A stretch of DNA of 64,000 nt from Jonesiaceae bacterium BS-20 (GCA_039995105.1 CP146203.1:62001-126000), one strand, 5' to 3'; shown: positions 1 through 8,772, counted from the first letter of the stretch. Translations and numbers: made by a program. Notes: a model not told the origin generated them from the sequence alone.

Positions 1-1
1 C

Positions 2-571
2 TCTGTATCTGCGCTATCTGCCGGTGGCGGCGGTGGTGCTGCTGGTCTGGCTATGGCGGCAGGATCAGCTGCAACCGGTGCGGCCAAGGTTGCTTCTGGT
101 TCGGGTGGTGCAAGCGGCTCTGAAAGTTCCTCACATAGCAACTCATCGGAGTCCTCGTCAACGCAGTCAACTAGTAGTGCTACAGGCGCTTCTGACACGG
201 CAAGCTCCGGTGGCGGTAGTGGAGGGAATCAAGGGACCGGCTCATCTGGTGGATCTGCTGGGTCTTCTGCTGCACCAGACAGCGCGGCCTCAATTTGGGC
301 ACCTAGTGCGGGGGCAGCAAGTGATGCTGGTGGTGCTGCGGCCTCGGGTGCTGGTACGGCCAGTGCTGGTAGTGGAGCGGCAGCTTCGGGCGCAGGTGCG
401 GCAAGCGCTGGTGGTGCGGCAGCGTCTGGTGCAGCTGCGGCTGGTTCCGGTGGGGCTTCCTTAGCGGTCCAAGGTGTGGCCGAGGGTGCTCAAGGTGTGA
501 CTGGTGCGGTCCAGAGCACAGTGGACTCAGAAACTGGCGGAGCTACAGGATCGGGGCAAACCGATGAGTGA
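2..571 (+). CDS. C-terminal tail of a conjugation membrane protein (partial, start outside window)
   Basis: The reading frame is open from the first bases of the window, so the start lies upstream. The visible 189 residues are almost entirely Ser, Gly and Ala, with a run of short degenerate Ala-Ser-Gly-Ala repeats around 330-460, and no membrane segment. In actinobacterial conjugative elements the gene just before an SCO6880-type gene usually encodes a large polytopic TrbL/VirB6-like channel protein with such a low-complexity tail; that identity is inferred from position only. The stop overlaps the next gene's start by 8 bases, which suggests translational coupling. An internal ATG at 53 could be mistaken for a start. 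Confidence 0.6.
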   Translation, partial: SVSALSAGGGGGAAGLAMAAGSAATGAAKVASGSGGASGSESSSHSNSSESSSTQSTSSATGASDTASSGGGSGGNQGTGSSGGSAGSSAAPDSAASIWAPSAGAASDAGGAAASGAGTASAGSGAAASGAGAASAGGAAASGAAAAGSGGASLAVQGVAEGAQGVTGAVQSTVDSETGGATGSGQTDE

Positions 572-2045
572 TGAACAAATTATTAGGACATATGGCAACT
601 GGCTCGCACCGGTACGTGCCGGTTTCGGAAAGTTGTCGTTTGGTGCCTCGATGGGCCTTGTTGCTGGTTTGGTCATGACGGTATTTATCAATGCCACAGC
701 CGGTCTGATGCCAGCACTGGGGTTCTTGGGGCTGGTCGGTACTGGGGTGGCTGCGGTAACCGTCAAGGATGGCCACGGGGTTTCTGTGGTCAATCGAATG
801 GGAGAGGTCATGCGGTTTTGGAGAGCGAAAACACAAGGAAAGAACCTGTATCGCAGCGGGGTTACGGCACCGCGCAGGGGTGACGGTGCAGTGCGCCTGC
901 CAGGGATTCTTTCCAAGGTCAGTGTCACTGAGCACCGTGATGCGTATCAGCGGCCTTTTGCGTTGCTCCAACATCCATCAGGCACGGTTGCAGTAGTGAT
1001 TGCTTCCTACCCTGAGGGCGACTCATTGGTGGACCGGGAAACGTTAGATCAGCAGGTAGCTCGGTGGGGCCTTTGGCTCACGCAGCTGTCCCAGGAAATG
1101 GGGATTGTTGCAGCGTCAGTGACGATTGAATCGGTGCCTGATAGTGGTACTCGGTTGCGCCGTGAGGTGGAGCAGCGTATTGATCCGGCAGCGCCACAGC
1201 TTGCCCAGTTGGTGTTGGAAGATGTGATTGATTCCTATAAGGAAGGTGCCGCCCAGGTCCGGGCGTGGATTACGATCACCTTTGATCCAGGCAAGATGGG
1301 CGTCAAGCGCCGTGACGGCGATCAGGTGGCTCGTGATATTGGTTCGCGTCTTCCAGGGCTGACCCAAGGACTCGGCGCTACTGGTGGCGGCGCACTACAT
1401 TTAGTGGCTGTGAATGAGCTGTGCCGGATTGCTCGGGTTGCATATGACCCAGCTTCTGAGGCGTTGTTTGACCAGGCGGCTGCTGAAAACACGGTAGTTG
1501 ATATTGATTTTTCCCAGGTTGGCCCAACTGGGGCGGTAGCGGGTTGGGATACGTACCGCCATGACTCGGGGCTTTCTCGTACGTGGGTGATGACTGCACC
1601 GCCTCGTGGCGCTGTCCAGTCCAGTGTGTTGTCGCGTTTGATTGCACCCTCGCGGGATGTTGACCGTAAACGGGTGACGCTGTTGTATCAACCTATTTCT
1701 GCAGGGCGCGCACCGGATCTAGTAGAAAAAGATGTCAACCAGGCACTTGCTGGTGTGGCATCGAGTAATCGGCCCACCCAGCGTAAACAGGCTGAGCTGC
1801 GGAGTGCCCAACAGGTTGCACGCGAAGAGGCCGATGGGGCATCGCTGGTGGACTTTGGCATCGTCATCACGGCTACGACCCAAGACGGCGAGATTGAAGA
1901 TGTAGCAGCGGCAATTAACGCGCTGGCTTCCTCAGCTAGGTTGCAGGTCCGTCCTGCGTATGGTGCCCAAGATACAGCCTTTGCAATGGGATTGCCGTTT
2001 GGGTTGCGTCCTTCCTCTGATTCACTCGTGAAGTGGAGCAAATGA
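564..2045 (+). CDS. SCO6880-family conjugal transfer protein
   Basis: This 493-residue protein matches the SCO6880-like family of actinobacterial conjugative elements, which sits beside the VirB4-like ATPase in mating-channel operons. Two hydrophobic segments lie at about residues 25-75, followed by a long soluble part with the 'YQRPFALLQHPSGTVAVV' core and a GTRLRREVEQRI segment. It is probably an inner-membrane channel component with a cytoplasmic domain. I chose ATG 564 because it overlaps the upstream stop (ATGAGTGA) and begins MSDEQIIRTYGNW, a natural family start; an upstream start at 504 would run deep into the previous gene. The stop is followed immediately by the start of the next translational unit. 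Confidence 0.85.
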   Translation: MSDEQIIRTYGNWLAPVRAGFGKLSFGASMGLVAGLVMTVFINATAGLMPALGFLGLVGTGVAAVTVKDGHGVSVVNRMGEVMRFWRAKTQGKNLYRSGVTAPRRGDGAVRLPGILSKVSVTEHRDAYQRPFALLQHPSGTVAVVIASYPEGDSLVDRETLDQQVARWGLWLTQLSQEMGIVAASVTIESVPDSGTRLRREVEQRIDPAAPQLAQLVLEDVIDSYKEGAAQVRAWITITFDPGKMGVKRRDGDQVARDIGSRLPGLTQGLGATGGGALHLVAVNELCRIARVAYDPASEALFDQAAAENTVVDIDFSQVGPTGAVAGWDTYRHDSGLSRTWVMTAPPRGAVQSSVLSRLIAPSRDVDRKRVTLLYQPISAGRAPDLVEKDVNQALAGVASSNRPTQRKQAELRSAQQVAREEADGASLVDFGIVITATTQDGEIEDVAAAINALASSARLQVRPAYGAQDTAFAMGLPFGLRPSSDSLVKWSK

Positions 2046-2110
2046 TGGGTATCTTCGATCTGTTTGCAGACCCCACACGCGGCCACACTGGGCGTGGTGG
2101 GGCATGGCAA
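2042..2110 (+). pseudogene. Detached N-terminus of the VirB4-like ATPase
   Basis: ATG ATG at 2042 overlaps the upstream stop and opens a 22-residue frame (MMGIFDLFADPTRGHTGRGG then AWQP before TGA). The main ATPase frame enters at 2104 with a Met-Ala-Thr-Leu-Met-Pro-Lys sequence. Adding one base to the CCC run at about 2106-2108 would join the two as ...RGGAWQPLMPKINTWRG, which resembles the family's usual Arg/Gly-rich opening followed by a Trp/Leu-Pro-Lys motif. It is either a real one-base deletion, a sequencing error, or a short leader peptide coupled to the ATPase gene. Confidence 0.5.
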
Positions 2111-3486
2111 CCCTGATGCCCAAAATCAACACGTGGCGCGGTACCTCACGCCAAGTATGTGGGCTATTCCCATTTGCGGCTGGCGCGAACGCACCACTGG
2201 TAGGTGTGCCCCTTGGGAAGTCTCTCGACGGAATTGGGGCCGTGTGCGCGGACCCGATCAGTTGGTTTGAACGCGGCCTCATCTCAGCACCATCAATGTT
2301 TGTGTTGGGGCTTCCAGGACTTGGAAAGTCCTCGCTTGTGCGGCACATGATGATGGGGTGGGCCGGATTCGGCGTTCACTCCATGGTGCTAGGCGATATT
2401 AAGCCAGACTATGTAGACCTCATTGAAGCCCTTGGTGGCCAAGTGATCGGTATTGGGCACGGGCGCGGCCAAATCAACCCGCTCGATGCCGGTAACGCTC
2501 GGGAGCTAGCGCATTTACTACCTGCCAAGGAACGCGACGCGCTACTTGCGGATGCGCACGCTCGAACGTTGACGATGGTTTCTTCCTTGGTCAATATTAT
2601 TCGTGGATCTGCGCCATCAGACCGCGAAGTCACGATCTTAGATAAGGCTCTGCGGGTCTTAGAGGCAATGACTACGGCCACCTTCCAACCGGTCCTAGCG
2701 GATCTCTTACAGGTCATCCAAGAGGCACCAGAGGAAGTGCGCTTGGCGGCATTGGACCGGGGCAGTATGGACCGGTATCGGGAAGTGACCGAGGATCTGG
2801 AAGCTTCGCTCACTGCCTTGTTATCGGGGAGATTTGGCGAGATTTTCGCTGGCAAAACCACGGTCTCGATGAAACTCGACCGATCAGTTGTTTTTGACGT
2901 ATCTGCACTATTGAATGCTGAGGAATCATTGCAGGCAGCGGTGCTGCTGGCGTGCTGGTCGTATGGGTTTGCCTCGGTTGAGGTTTCCCAGGCCTTAGCA
3001 GATGCAGGCGTGGGGCCGCGTCGTAAGTACGCGATCATCATGGATGAGTTGTGGCGTATTTTGCGTTCTGGGTCGGGCATGGTCGATAACGTGGATGCCT
3101 TGACGCGGTTGAACCGGCAGATAGGTGTTGGCCAGGTCATGATTACCCACACCATGAGTGACCTTGACGCACTTGCCAGCGAAGCAGACCGTATGAAAGC
3201 CCGGGGGTTTGTTGAACGGTCCAAGATGCTGATCTGCGGCGGACTACCACTACGCGAGATGGCCAAAGTAACTGAGGTAGTGGCCATGAGTGAAAAAGAA
3301 CAAATGCTCTTGTCTTCTTGGCAAGACCCGGCTGTGCATGACCCTGTTTCAGGAGCGTTTACGGCTCCGCCTGGGCGGGGCAAGTTCCTGCTCAAAGTTG
3401 GTAACCGGCCTGGGATTAGTTTCCAAGTGCAGCTGACACCGCGTGAGTTGTCGCTCAATGACACGAATAAGAGGTGGGACACGTGA
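2104..3486 (+). CDS. VirB4/TraC-like conjugation ATPase (SCO6881-like)
   Basis: This ATPase is expected to energise assembly of the mating channel at the inner face of the membrane. A Walker A motif (GLPGLGKSS) lies near residue 68 and a Walker B motif (YAIIMDELWRIL) near residue 308. The C-terminal part has the family's 'RQIGVGQVMITHTMSDLDAL' and 'ERSKMLICGGL' segments. The frame is 460 codons from ATG 2104, with a second ATG at 2116. The upstream 22-residue frame suggests that about 20 N-terminal residues have been cut off by a one-base frameshift; both Walker motifs are intact, so activity may survive. The stop overlaps the next gene's start region. Confidence 0.85.
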   Translation: MATLMPKINTWRGTSRQVCGLFPFAAGANAPLVGVPLGKSLDGIGAVCADPISWFERGLISAPSMFVLGLPGLGKSSLVRHMMMGWAGFGVHSMVLGDIKPDYVDLIEALGGQVIGIGHGRGQINPLDAGNARELAHLLPAKERDALLADAHARTLTMVSSLVNIIRGSAPSDREVTILDKALRVLEAMTTATFQPVLADLLQVIQEAPEEVRLAALDRGSMDRYREVTEDLEASLTALLSGRFGEIFAGKTTVSMKLDRSVVFDVSALLNAEESLQAAVLLACWSYGFASVEVSQALADAGVGPRRKYAIIMDELWRILRSGSGMVDNVDALTRLNRQIGVGQVMITHTMSDLDALASEADRMKARGFVERSKMLICGGLPLREMAKVTEVVAMSEKEQMLLSSWQDPAVHDPVSGAFTAPPGRGKFLLKVGNRPGISFQVQLTPRELSLNDTNKRWDT

Positions 3487-5192
3487 GTAATAAATCCGTA
3501 ACAGACTCCTGGGACGCCTCCACCATATTGATGGTGGTGGCACTGAGCGTAGGCCTTGGTATCGCAGCGTGCCTGACCCTTGGCTTACACCTGTGGGCCG
3601 CGTTGAACGGGCAGGTCATCGAGTCGTGGAATCCCATCACCTTGACCGTAGAGATTGTCTCTGGACAACTCACGGTGCCGCGTGAGGCCTGGTTCTTCGT
3701 TGCCGGTGTGGTGGCCTTTCTAGGTGTTGTTGCATTCCTAGTGGCAGCGTTGGTGGGCCGTAGTCGCCGCGCACGTAAGCGCGGGGATAAAGCATCTGGT
3801 TTGACGGGTCTTTCCCAAGATATTTCTGGGCTTTCTAGTGCGTCGGCTAAAGCGAAAGCTGCACGCCTTGGCGTTGTGGATACGTTTGGGTTTCCTATTG
3901 CTCGCACCGTTAAAGGGCTGATCTATCTGACGTCTTCGGTTGAGGATGTGACGATCAATATTTCCGGGCCGCGTACCGGCAAAACCACCTCGTGGGTAGT
4001 CCCGCGGATCATCGCAGCAGTCGGCGCAGTTGTAGCCACCTCAAATAAACGAGACATTGTTGACGCCACCAGGTACGTGCGCGAGGAAACCACCAAAGAG
4101 CGTGTGTGGGTCTTTGACCCTCAAGCCATTGTTGGGGAGCCTCAGACGTGGTTCTGGAACCCGTTGACCTACGTCAGTGATTCGATTTCAGCGTTGTCGT
4201 TGGCGAATATTTTCATTGACGCCACCAAAGACCCAAACGCTAAGTCGGATGCGTTTTGGTCTGACGCGGCTCGTGACCATGTGGCGGGTTTGTTGCTTGC
4301 GGCTGCGCGCGGTAACTATCCGCTGACGAAACTGCACACCTGGTTAACGGATGTAAATGACAGTGAACCGGTGGTGTTGCTCAAGAATCATGGTGACGTG
4401 TTGATGGCCCAAACGGTTCAGGGCAACCTCGAATTGGTCCAGGAGACTAGGGACGGCATCATGAAGAACGCCACCCAGATGATGAGCTTCCTCCTGAACG
4501 AACGCGCGATTACCTGGGCAACACCAAAGATCGGTTTAGAAGAGTTCAAACCGGCTGATTTCGTGGCATCCAAGCAAACGTTGTATTGCATGAGCCAGGA
4601 AGGTCGCGGGTCCGCAGCCCCTATTGTTACAGCGCTAACGGTGGCGGTGACTGAGGCGGCAGTGGAGTATGCGAAACACCAAAAGGGTGGCCGGCTAGCG
4701 TCCCCAATGCTAGTGGCCCTCGATGAAGCCGCAAACGTGTGCCGGTGGCGCGAGCTGCCGGACATGTATTCCCACTTTGGCTCACGCGGGATCACGGTAG
4801 ATACGGTCTTACAGTCTTGGTCCCAGGGCGTCTCGGTGTGGGGTGAGGCTGGAATGAAGAAGTTGTTCTCAGCTGCGAACATCAAGGTCTATGGCGGCGG
4901 AGTTTCGGAGAGAGAATTTTTGTCTACGTTGTCGGATCTCATTGGGGATCACTACATCGATGGTGTTCAAGTCTCTACTTCAAACCAGGGGCGGTCGGTT
5001 TCCACGTCGAAGAATTCGACACAGCGCCGTATCGCAACCGTGGCGGATCTTGGTGCGTTACCTAGTGGGCGCATGTGGGTGTTTGGGTCTGGGGCAACGC
5101 CGGTGTTGTGTGAGGCCCTGCCTTGGTATACCGGCATATTCAAGTCTCAAGTTGAGACATCAATTAAGAAGAGTGAAGGAGTAGTGGCATGA
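3483..5192 (+). CDS. Type IV coupling protein, VirD4/TraG family
   Basis: This DNA-pumping ATPase links the relaxase-DNA complex to the mating channel. Two membrane segments lie at about residues 15-40 and 70-95, followed by a basic stretch (RSRRARKRG). The Walker A motif (GPRTGKTT) is near residue 162 and Walker B (MLVALDEAANV) near residue 408; a TraM-recognition-like C-terminal region follows. I prefer GTG 3483 as the start because a GAGG ribosome site lies 8 bases upstream; a GTG at 3474 would itself overlap that site. The gene overlaps the VirB4-like gene by 4 bases and the next gene by ATGA. No relaxase or oriT is visible in this window. Confidence 0.9.
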   Translation: MSNKSVTDSWDASTILMVVALSVGLGIAACLTLGLHLWAALNGQVIESWNPITLTVEIVSGQLTVPREAWFFVAGVVAFLGVVAFLVAALVGRSRRARKRGDKASGLTGLSQDISGLSSASAKAKAARLGVVDTFGFPIARTVKGLIYLTSSVEDVTINISGPRTGKTTSWVVPRIIAAVGAVVATSNKRDIVDATRYVREETTKERVWVFDPQAIVGEPQTWFWNPLTYVSDSISALSLANIFIDATKDPNAKSDAFWSDAARDHVAGLLLAAARGNYPLTKLHTWLTDVNDSEPVVLLKNHGDVLMAQTVQGNLELVQETRDGIMKNATQMMSFLLNERAITWATPKIGLEEFKPADFVASKQTLYCMSQEGRGSAAPIVTALTVAVTEAAVEYAKHQKGGRLASPMLVALDEAANVCRWRELPDMYSHFGSRGITVDTVLQSWSQGVSVWGEAGMKKLFSAANIKVYGGGVSEREFLSTLSDLIGDHYIDGVQVSTSNQGRSVSTSKNSTQRRIATVADLGALPSGRMWVFGSGATPVLCEALPWYTGIFKSQVETSIKKSEGVVA

Positions 5193-6184
5193 GCGACGAT
5201 ATTACTGGCCAAGCATCAAGGAATGCAGAGATGGGCCTGCGGGTAGCGATGCAGTTGGGCCAATACTTGGCTCAGATCCGGCAACAGCAACTTATTAAAG
5301 CTGAGCAAGAATCTCAGGCGCGTGCAGGCCAGATGCGCCAGGTAATGAATACTGAGCGTGAGCTAGCTAGGCCGGTGCTTGAGCAAGCGGTGACGGAGGA
5401 TTTTTGGGATGTAGCCACACCCGAGGATGCAGCAAAAGCGTACGGGCTTGCGTCACGGTTTGAGCACGTCGATCCGCAAGCGGCGGTGGCCGCGCGAAAG
5501 ATTGAGCAAGAGGTGCTGGAGCGGTGGGACGTTGACCTCACTATTTCTTCGCCTATGAGTGTGCAAGACAGTATCGAGCTAGCGGCACAGCAGCAAGCAA
5601 TTGAGCAGGCCCAAGCAGCGGATAATCCTTGGATGCAGGCAGCAGAGCAAAGCCAGGATTTGGCAGTGCCTCCACCGCCATTTGAGGTTACGGAAACTGT
5701 AACGGATGATCTGTGGTCACCAGGAAATCTGGGGTCACTGCACCAGATCGTTCTACAGATCCCTGGTGACCCGTTCACGGATGATGATTGGCGCAAGGCG
5801 CTCTCCGAAGCGGTAACTGGGGTGGCAGTCCAAGAGTGCGAAACGGCGCGGCTCCAAGACCGTGCTGATCATGCGCGGATTGAGGCACGTGAAGTGCAAG
5901 CTGAAACACCTGGTGAAACTACCCCCGAGGTCGAGTTCCTGGAAGACCGGGCAGATACCTTGCAAGGTGATGCTGATGGGGCTTGGGATACCTTGGATGC
6001 GCGCCAAGATTATGCGGCGTCGGTTAAAGGCCAGGCCCCAGACGCAGCCATTAGAGCGCGGGTTTCCGCTGACAAGGGGTTTACGAAGCCGGGTCGTAGG
6101 TCGGTGGAGAAAACCAAAACGAAAACCCCTGTGAAGCGACCAACTGCTACGCAGCAGGCAGCACGGAAACAAAAACTCACGTAG
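5189..6184 (+). CDS. Conserved element protein of unknown function, Gln/Glu/Ala-rich
   Basis: I do not recognise a named domain. The 331-residue protein is soluble, rich in Gln, Glu and Ala, and its first 60 and central residues (AQQQAIEQAQAADNPWMQ) look helical or coiled-coil. The tail is basic (KTKTKTPVKR). Its ATG overlaps the stop of the coupling-protein gene (ATGA), so it is the last gene of the conjugation operon and probably made with it. Proteins in this position in actinobacterial elements are often accessory to transfer or DNA processing, but nothing in the sequence proves that. The operon appears to end here; the next gene has its own control region. Confidence 0.7.
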   Translation: MSDDITGQASRNAEMGLRVAMQLGQYLAQIRQQQLIKAEQESQARAGQMRQVMNTERELARPVLEQAVTEDFWDVATPEDAAKAYGLASRFEHVDPQAAVAARKIEQEVLERWDVDLTISSPMSVQDSIELAAQQQAIEQAQAADNPWMQAAEQSQDLAVPPPPFEVTETVTDDLWSPGNLGSLHQIVLQIPGDPFTDDDWRKALSEAVTGVAVQECETARLQDRADHARIEAREVQAETPGETTPEVEFLEDRADTLQGDADGAWDTLDARQDYAASVKGQAPDAAIRARVSADKGFTKPGRRSVEKTKTKTPVKRPTATQQAARKQKLT

Positions 6185-6205
6185 GGGCTAGATCCGTGTT
6201 GCAAT

Positions 6206-6271
6206 GTTTCATTTGCTGGCATAATATAACCAAAAGACTTCGAAAGGTCATATTATGCCAGCGAATGAAAC
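6206..6271. repeat. 22-bp inverted repeat spanning a start codon
   Basis: Arms at 6206-6227 and 6250-6271 match at 21 of 22 positions, separated by 22 bases. The ATG of the next gene (6255) and its first five codons lie inside the right arm, and a GAAAGG ribosome site (6242-6247) lies in the spacer. Each arm contains CATAATAT, which could serve as a -10 box. It could be a pair of operator sites for the downstream XRE protein, or an RNA hairpin controlling translation. Confidence 0.75.
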
Positions 6272-6914
6272 AAAAGCGTTCTTGCATCTCAGCGCAATGA
6301 CGCTTGCTTCGCCACTACACGAGGCGATGGGATACGCAATCTCCGTTGCCGATCAGAAGATGGTCTCTTATAGAGTCTCGGGTGCGAAATATCGAGGGTT
6401 GCACTCATACTTGGTGCGGGTTGGAGTGCGAGAGTTTCTGTTGGAAGAAGGATTGCCTGACTCGTGGGAGATCGCTGGCAACCCAGAACTGAGCGGCCAA
6501 TTGAAGTTCTTGGATCAACAGAGCGGTTGGCAGATTCGCTTCTTGAAGGAATCACCGGTTACAACAAATCGAGTTCCACTTGCCGGTGCAAACAAGGCGC
6601 GGCGTCAGATCTGGACAGGAGATCTATTTTCAAGTGCTGGAGTGGATCATAGCCTTGGGCGGGCAATAAGAGAGGATGAGCTGTTGATGCTGTGGAACCT
6701 CCAAAACCAAGACTTTGGTTTACGGGTGGTTCACACGACAGGGCCTGGGAAGTTCCAAAAAACGGTCCCAGTCAATTACTCCTTGGACTTGGTTGTTTCA
6801 GGCAATGTGCATGAAAACAGAAGGTTCGACCCTGACAACTCCGAAGAAAATCTAGTTACGGAAGCTTACATTGAAAACTCTGAATTTCACGCGACAGGTA
6901 GCGGAGAATTTTAA
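6255..6914 (+). CDS. Unknown protein paired with an XRE-ImmA gene
   Basis: I do not recognise this 219-residue soluble protein. It has no signal peptide or membrane segment and no obvious enzyme motif; a basic NKARRQIW patch lies near residue 115. ATG 6255 follows GAAAGG by 7 bases and sits inside an inverted repeat. The end overlaps the start of the XRE-ImmA gene by 44 bases, so the two are translationally coupled and likely functional partners. Base composition is lower in GC than the conjugation genes before it, a sign of separate origin. By analogy with XRE-ImmA pairs it may be a toxin, a cleaved repressor partner or an element regulator; this is inference only. Confidence 0.65.
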   Translation: MPANETKAFLHLSAMTLASPLHEAMGYAISVADQKMVSYRVSGAKYRGLHSYLVRVGVREFLLEEGLPDSWEIAGNPELSGQLKFLDQQSGWQIRFLKESPVTTNRVPLAGANKARRQIWTGDLFSSAGVDHSLGRAIREDELLMLWNLQNQDFGLRVVHTTGPGKFQKTVPVNYSLDLVVSGNVHENRRFDPDNSEENLVTEAYIENSEFHATGSGEF

Positions 6915-8022
6915 CGGACCACGAGTGGTGGACTTACGGGATTTACGTGGAGTCACACAGGTTGAGGTTGCGAGAGAAGTAAATGTTACCCAAGCCTTCT
7001 TGTCTCGCGTTGAAAAAGGCGAGCGGCCACTTCCAGAGACCATGGCCTCCGAACTTGCAGAGATTTATGGTCTACCAGTTTCATTCTTTCGAGTGGTTGA
7101 TAGTCAAGGCTTAGGGGCAAATTTTACGTTCTGGAAAAAATCTCGCGCAACCGTACGTGATGAACGACGAATTGGGATGTACTTTCGTGAGAGTGAACGT
7201 GGTTTTGCAGCGCTGAGTCAAGCCCAAGAACAAAAGACATTCACCGATAACCGACACCAAATATTCGAGCTTGCGGGGGAAAGTGACGACGCAGTAGACC
7301 CTGAGCTGTTAGCGGCTGTTGTTCGGGACCTCTGTGGTCTAGGAGCACGCGAGCCAGTCAGATCCATTACTCGCGTCATTGAGCGCTTGGGGATTGGCGT
7401 GATTGCAAAGTTGGACGACCGGGAAAACATGTCAGACCACCTGGGTATTTCCAGACCGCACTCACGCAATTCACGGCCAGTTGTGGCAGTGGTAGCTAAG
7501 ACTTCTGGAGAGGAGTTGCGGTTCGCACTTGGCCATGAACTCGGGCACCTTCTGTTCGACAACGAGAATACAAGAATTTCGGGAACGCGTTCCGAAGAAG
7601 AGTATCGTGCACACGCATTTAGCAGTGCATTGTTCGTATCTAACAGTGAGATGCGCAGCCGGGTTCATGAAAGGCTACCGCTGCACGGTTTTTTGCCGAT
7701 CAAGGCAGACTACGGAATTGGAGTAAAAGCACTGATCGTTAGATCGTATCGACTCGGACTGATAAGTTCGGATAGATATCGGAGTCTAATGATCCAGTAT
7801 TCCTCGCGTGGATGGAATCACGGGGAGCCAGTGGAAGTTGGTCAGGAGAAACAAGCTTTATACCGCCAGCTCATGGAAAACCGTTATGGCCCAAGTGGTA
7901 CCCACGGAATGGCCGATGATCTTGGGATTGAGCAAGAGAGTCTAAAACGTTGGGTGGATTACACAACGGAGACCAAAGTGAATGACAAAAGCAACGTAAT
8001 TAGTCTGTTCGGCGGTCGATAA
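6871..8022 (+). CDS. XRE-type helix-turn-helix protein fused to an ImmA/IrrE metallopeptidase
   Basis: A helix-turn-helix (VTQVEVAREVNVTQAFLSRV) lies at about residues 28-47, and a COG2856-type zinc peptidase domain follows with the metal-binding motif GHELGH near residue 221. Such proteins bind DNA and cleave a partner repressor or antitoxin, as ImmA does with ImmR in ICEBs1. The start is TTG 6871, inside the end of the previous gene, with GGAAG 5-6 bases upstream; the N-terminal FTRQVAENFNGPR sequence fits the family. A hairpin and T-run follow the stop. Coupled to the unknown gene upstream, it probably controls the element or works as a toxin-antitoxin-like module. The 383-residue length is normal. 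Confidence 0.85.
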   Translation: MKTLNFTRQVAENFNGPRVVDLRDLRGVTQVEVAREVNVTQAFLSRVEKGERPLPETMASELAEIYGLPVSFFRVVDSQGLGANFTFWKKSRATVRDERRIGMYFRESERGFAALSQAQEQKTFTDNRHQIFELAGESDDAVDPELLAAVVRDLCGLGAREPVRSITRVIERLGIGVIAKLDDRENMSDHLGISRPHSRNSRPVVAVVAKTSGEELRFALGHELGHLLFDNENTRISGTRSEEEYRAHAFSSALFVSNSEMRSRVHERLPLHGFLPIKADYGIGVKALIVRSYRLGLISSDRYRSLMIQYSSRGWNHGEPVEVGQEKQALYRQLMENRYGPSGTHGMADDLGIEQESLKRWVDYTTETKVNDKSNVISLFGGR

Positions 8023-8039
8023 TTGTCGAAGTGATGATT

Positions 8040-8057
8040 GCCCTGCTAGGGCTTTTT
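8040..8057 (+). terminator. Rho-independent terminator after the XRE-ImmA gene
   Basis: A short GCCCT/AGGGC hairpin with a 3-base loop is followed directly by TTTTTATTTT, 17 bases after the stop codon. Confidence 0.7.
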
Positions 8058-8072
8058 ATTTTACTGTAAACC

Positions 8073-8117
8073 CCAGCGTTTACAGGCTTGACAGTGTTTA
8101 CAGCGTTTACAGGCTTT
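8073..8117. repeat. Five tandem 9-bp units (minisatellite copy 1)
   Basis: Five consecutive 9-mers: ccagcgttt, acaggcttg, acagtgttt, acagcgttt, acaggcttt. Read on the minus strand they encode the tripeptides KPV, NAV, NTV, KPV, NAG. The same kind of unit, with the same tripeptide pattern, recurs at 22751-22813 inside the glutaredoxin-like gene. One more related unit lies just beyond (8121-8136). Confidence 0.75.
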
Positions 8118-8138
8118 GCGTAAACGCCAGCGTTTTGA

Positions 8139-8225
8139 TTAGTTTGGTACATCGACACTGGTGAATTTGGCACCGGTATTACCCTGCGTAGTTGGCATTG
8201 CATAACCAACTGACGCTGAAAGCAT
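8139..8225 (-). CDS. Possible small peptide or gene remnant
   Basis: A 28-codon frame from ATG 8225 reads MLSASVGYAMPTTQG followed by NTGAKFTSVDVPN. The frame extends upstream through hydrophobic codons (ILIASTVG) without a start until a TAG. The pattern looks like the end of a signal peptide plus a short secreted tail, more protein-like than chance, but it lacks a proper start and ribosome site. It could be the 3' end of a deleted gene. Confidence 0.2.
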   Translation of the reverse strand: MLSASVGYAMPTTQGNTGAKFTSVDVPN

Positions 8226-8246
8226 CCCAACTGTAGATGCAATAAG

Positions 8247-8287
8247 AATAGTGGGACCAGAACAGAAGCTTTGGTCCCACTATTTTT
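8247..8287. terminator. Strong hairpin with T-run
   Basis: A perfect 13-bp stem (AATAGTGGGACCA with its complement) spans 8247-8284 and is followed by a T-run on the plus strand; the minus strand also has A/T-rich flanks. No gene that it would terminate is evident; it may mark a lost gene. Confidence 0.55.
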
Positions 8288-8766
8288 GTGCAGCCATAGA
8301 GTTCGGCGTGACTTTCGTGGTGATATTATCACCGCGAAATACTCACGCTGAGGGTGGTATATTTTCTGGTGTTTTTTCACCGAGTGTTTAGCCGAGCTAT
8401 TTGAGAGCACCTGTGGGTCGATTCGATAGCGCGAGTGGGTCCATATAGTAGCGCCGGATCCGGATGTGTTTAAGGATTGCTTTCATCCATGATCAATCGT
8501 TGGTCATGGTTGATGAAAGGAATCCCATGGCCGATTACCGGCATATTATGTTGCTGTTGTTACAGGAGCACTCGTATCGTCAAGTCACAGGAATGGTGGG
8601 TTGTTCACAAAATACGGTTGCCCGTGCCCGTAGAGTCCTTAACGAGCACAATCTGATCAGTGCCGCTCAGGTTGAGGCGCTAACTCGTGAGGACCTTGAT
8701 CGGCTCTTCAGCGATGGACGCAAATCAGTTTCCAGTGAGTTTGTGCCGATGAACATCGAGAAGATC

Positions 8767-8772
8767 ATTGCC
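8767..8772. repeat. Target-site duplication of element B (left copy)
   Basis: ATTGCC directly precedes the left end of element B and is repeated at 11449-11454 directly after its right end. The exact 6-bp copy shows a simple, probably recent transposition into the istA gene of element A. Confidence 0.9.
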
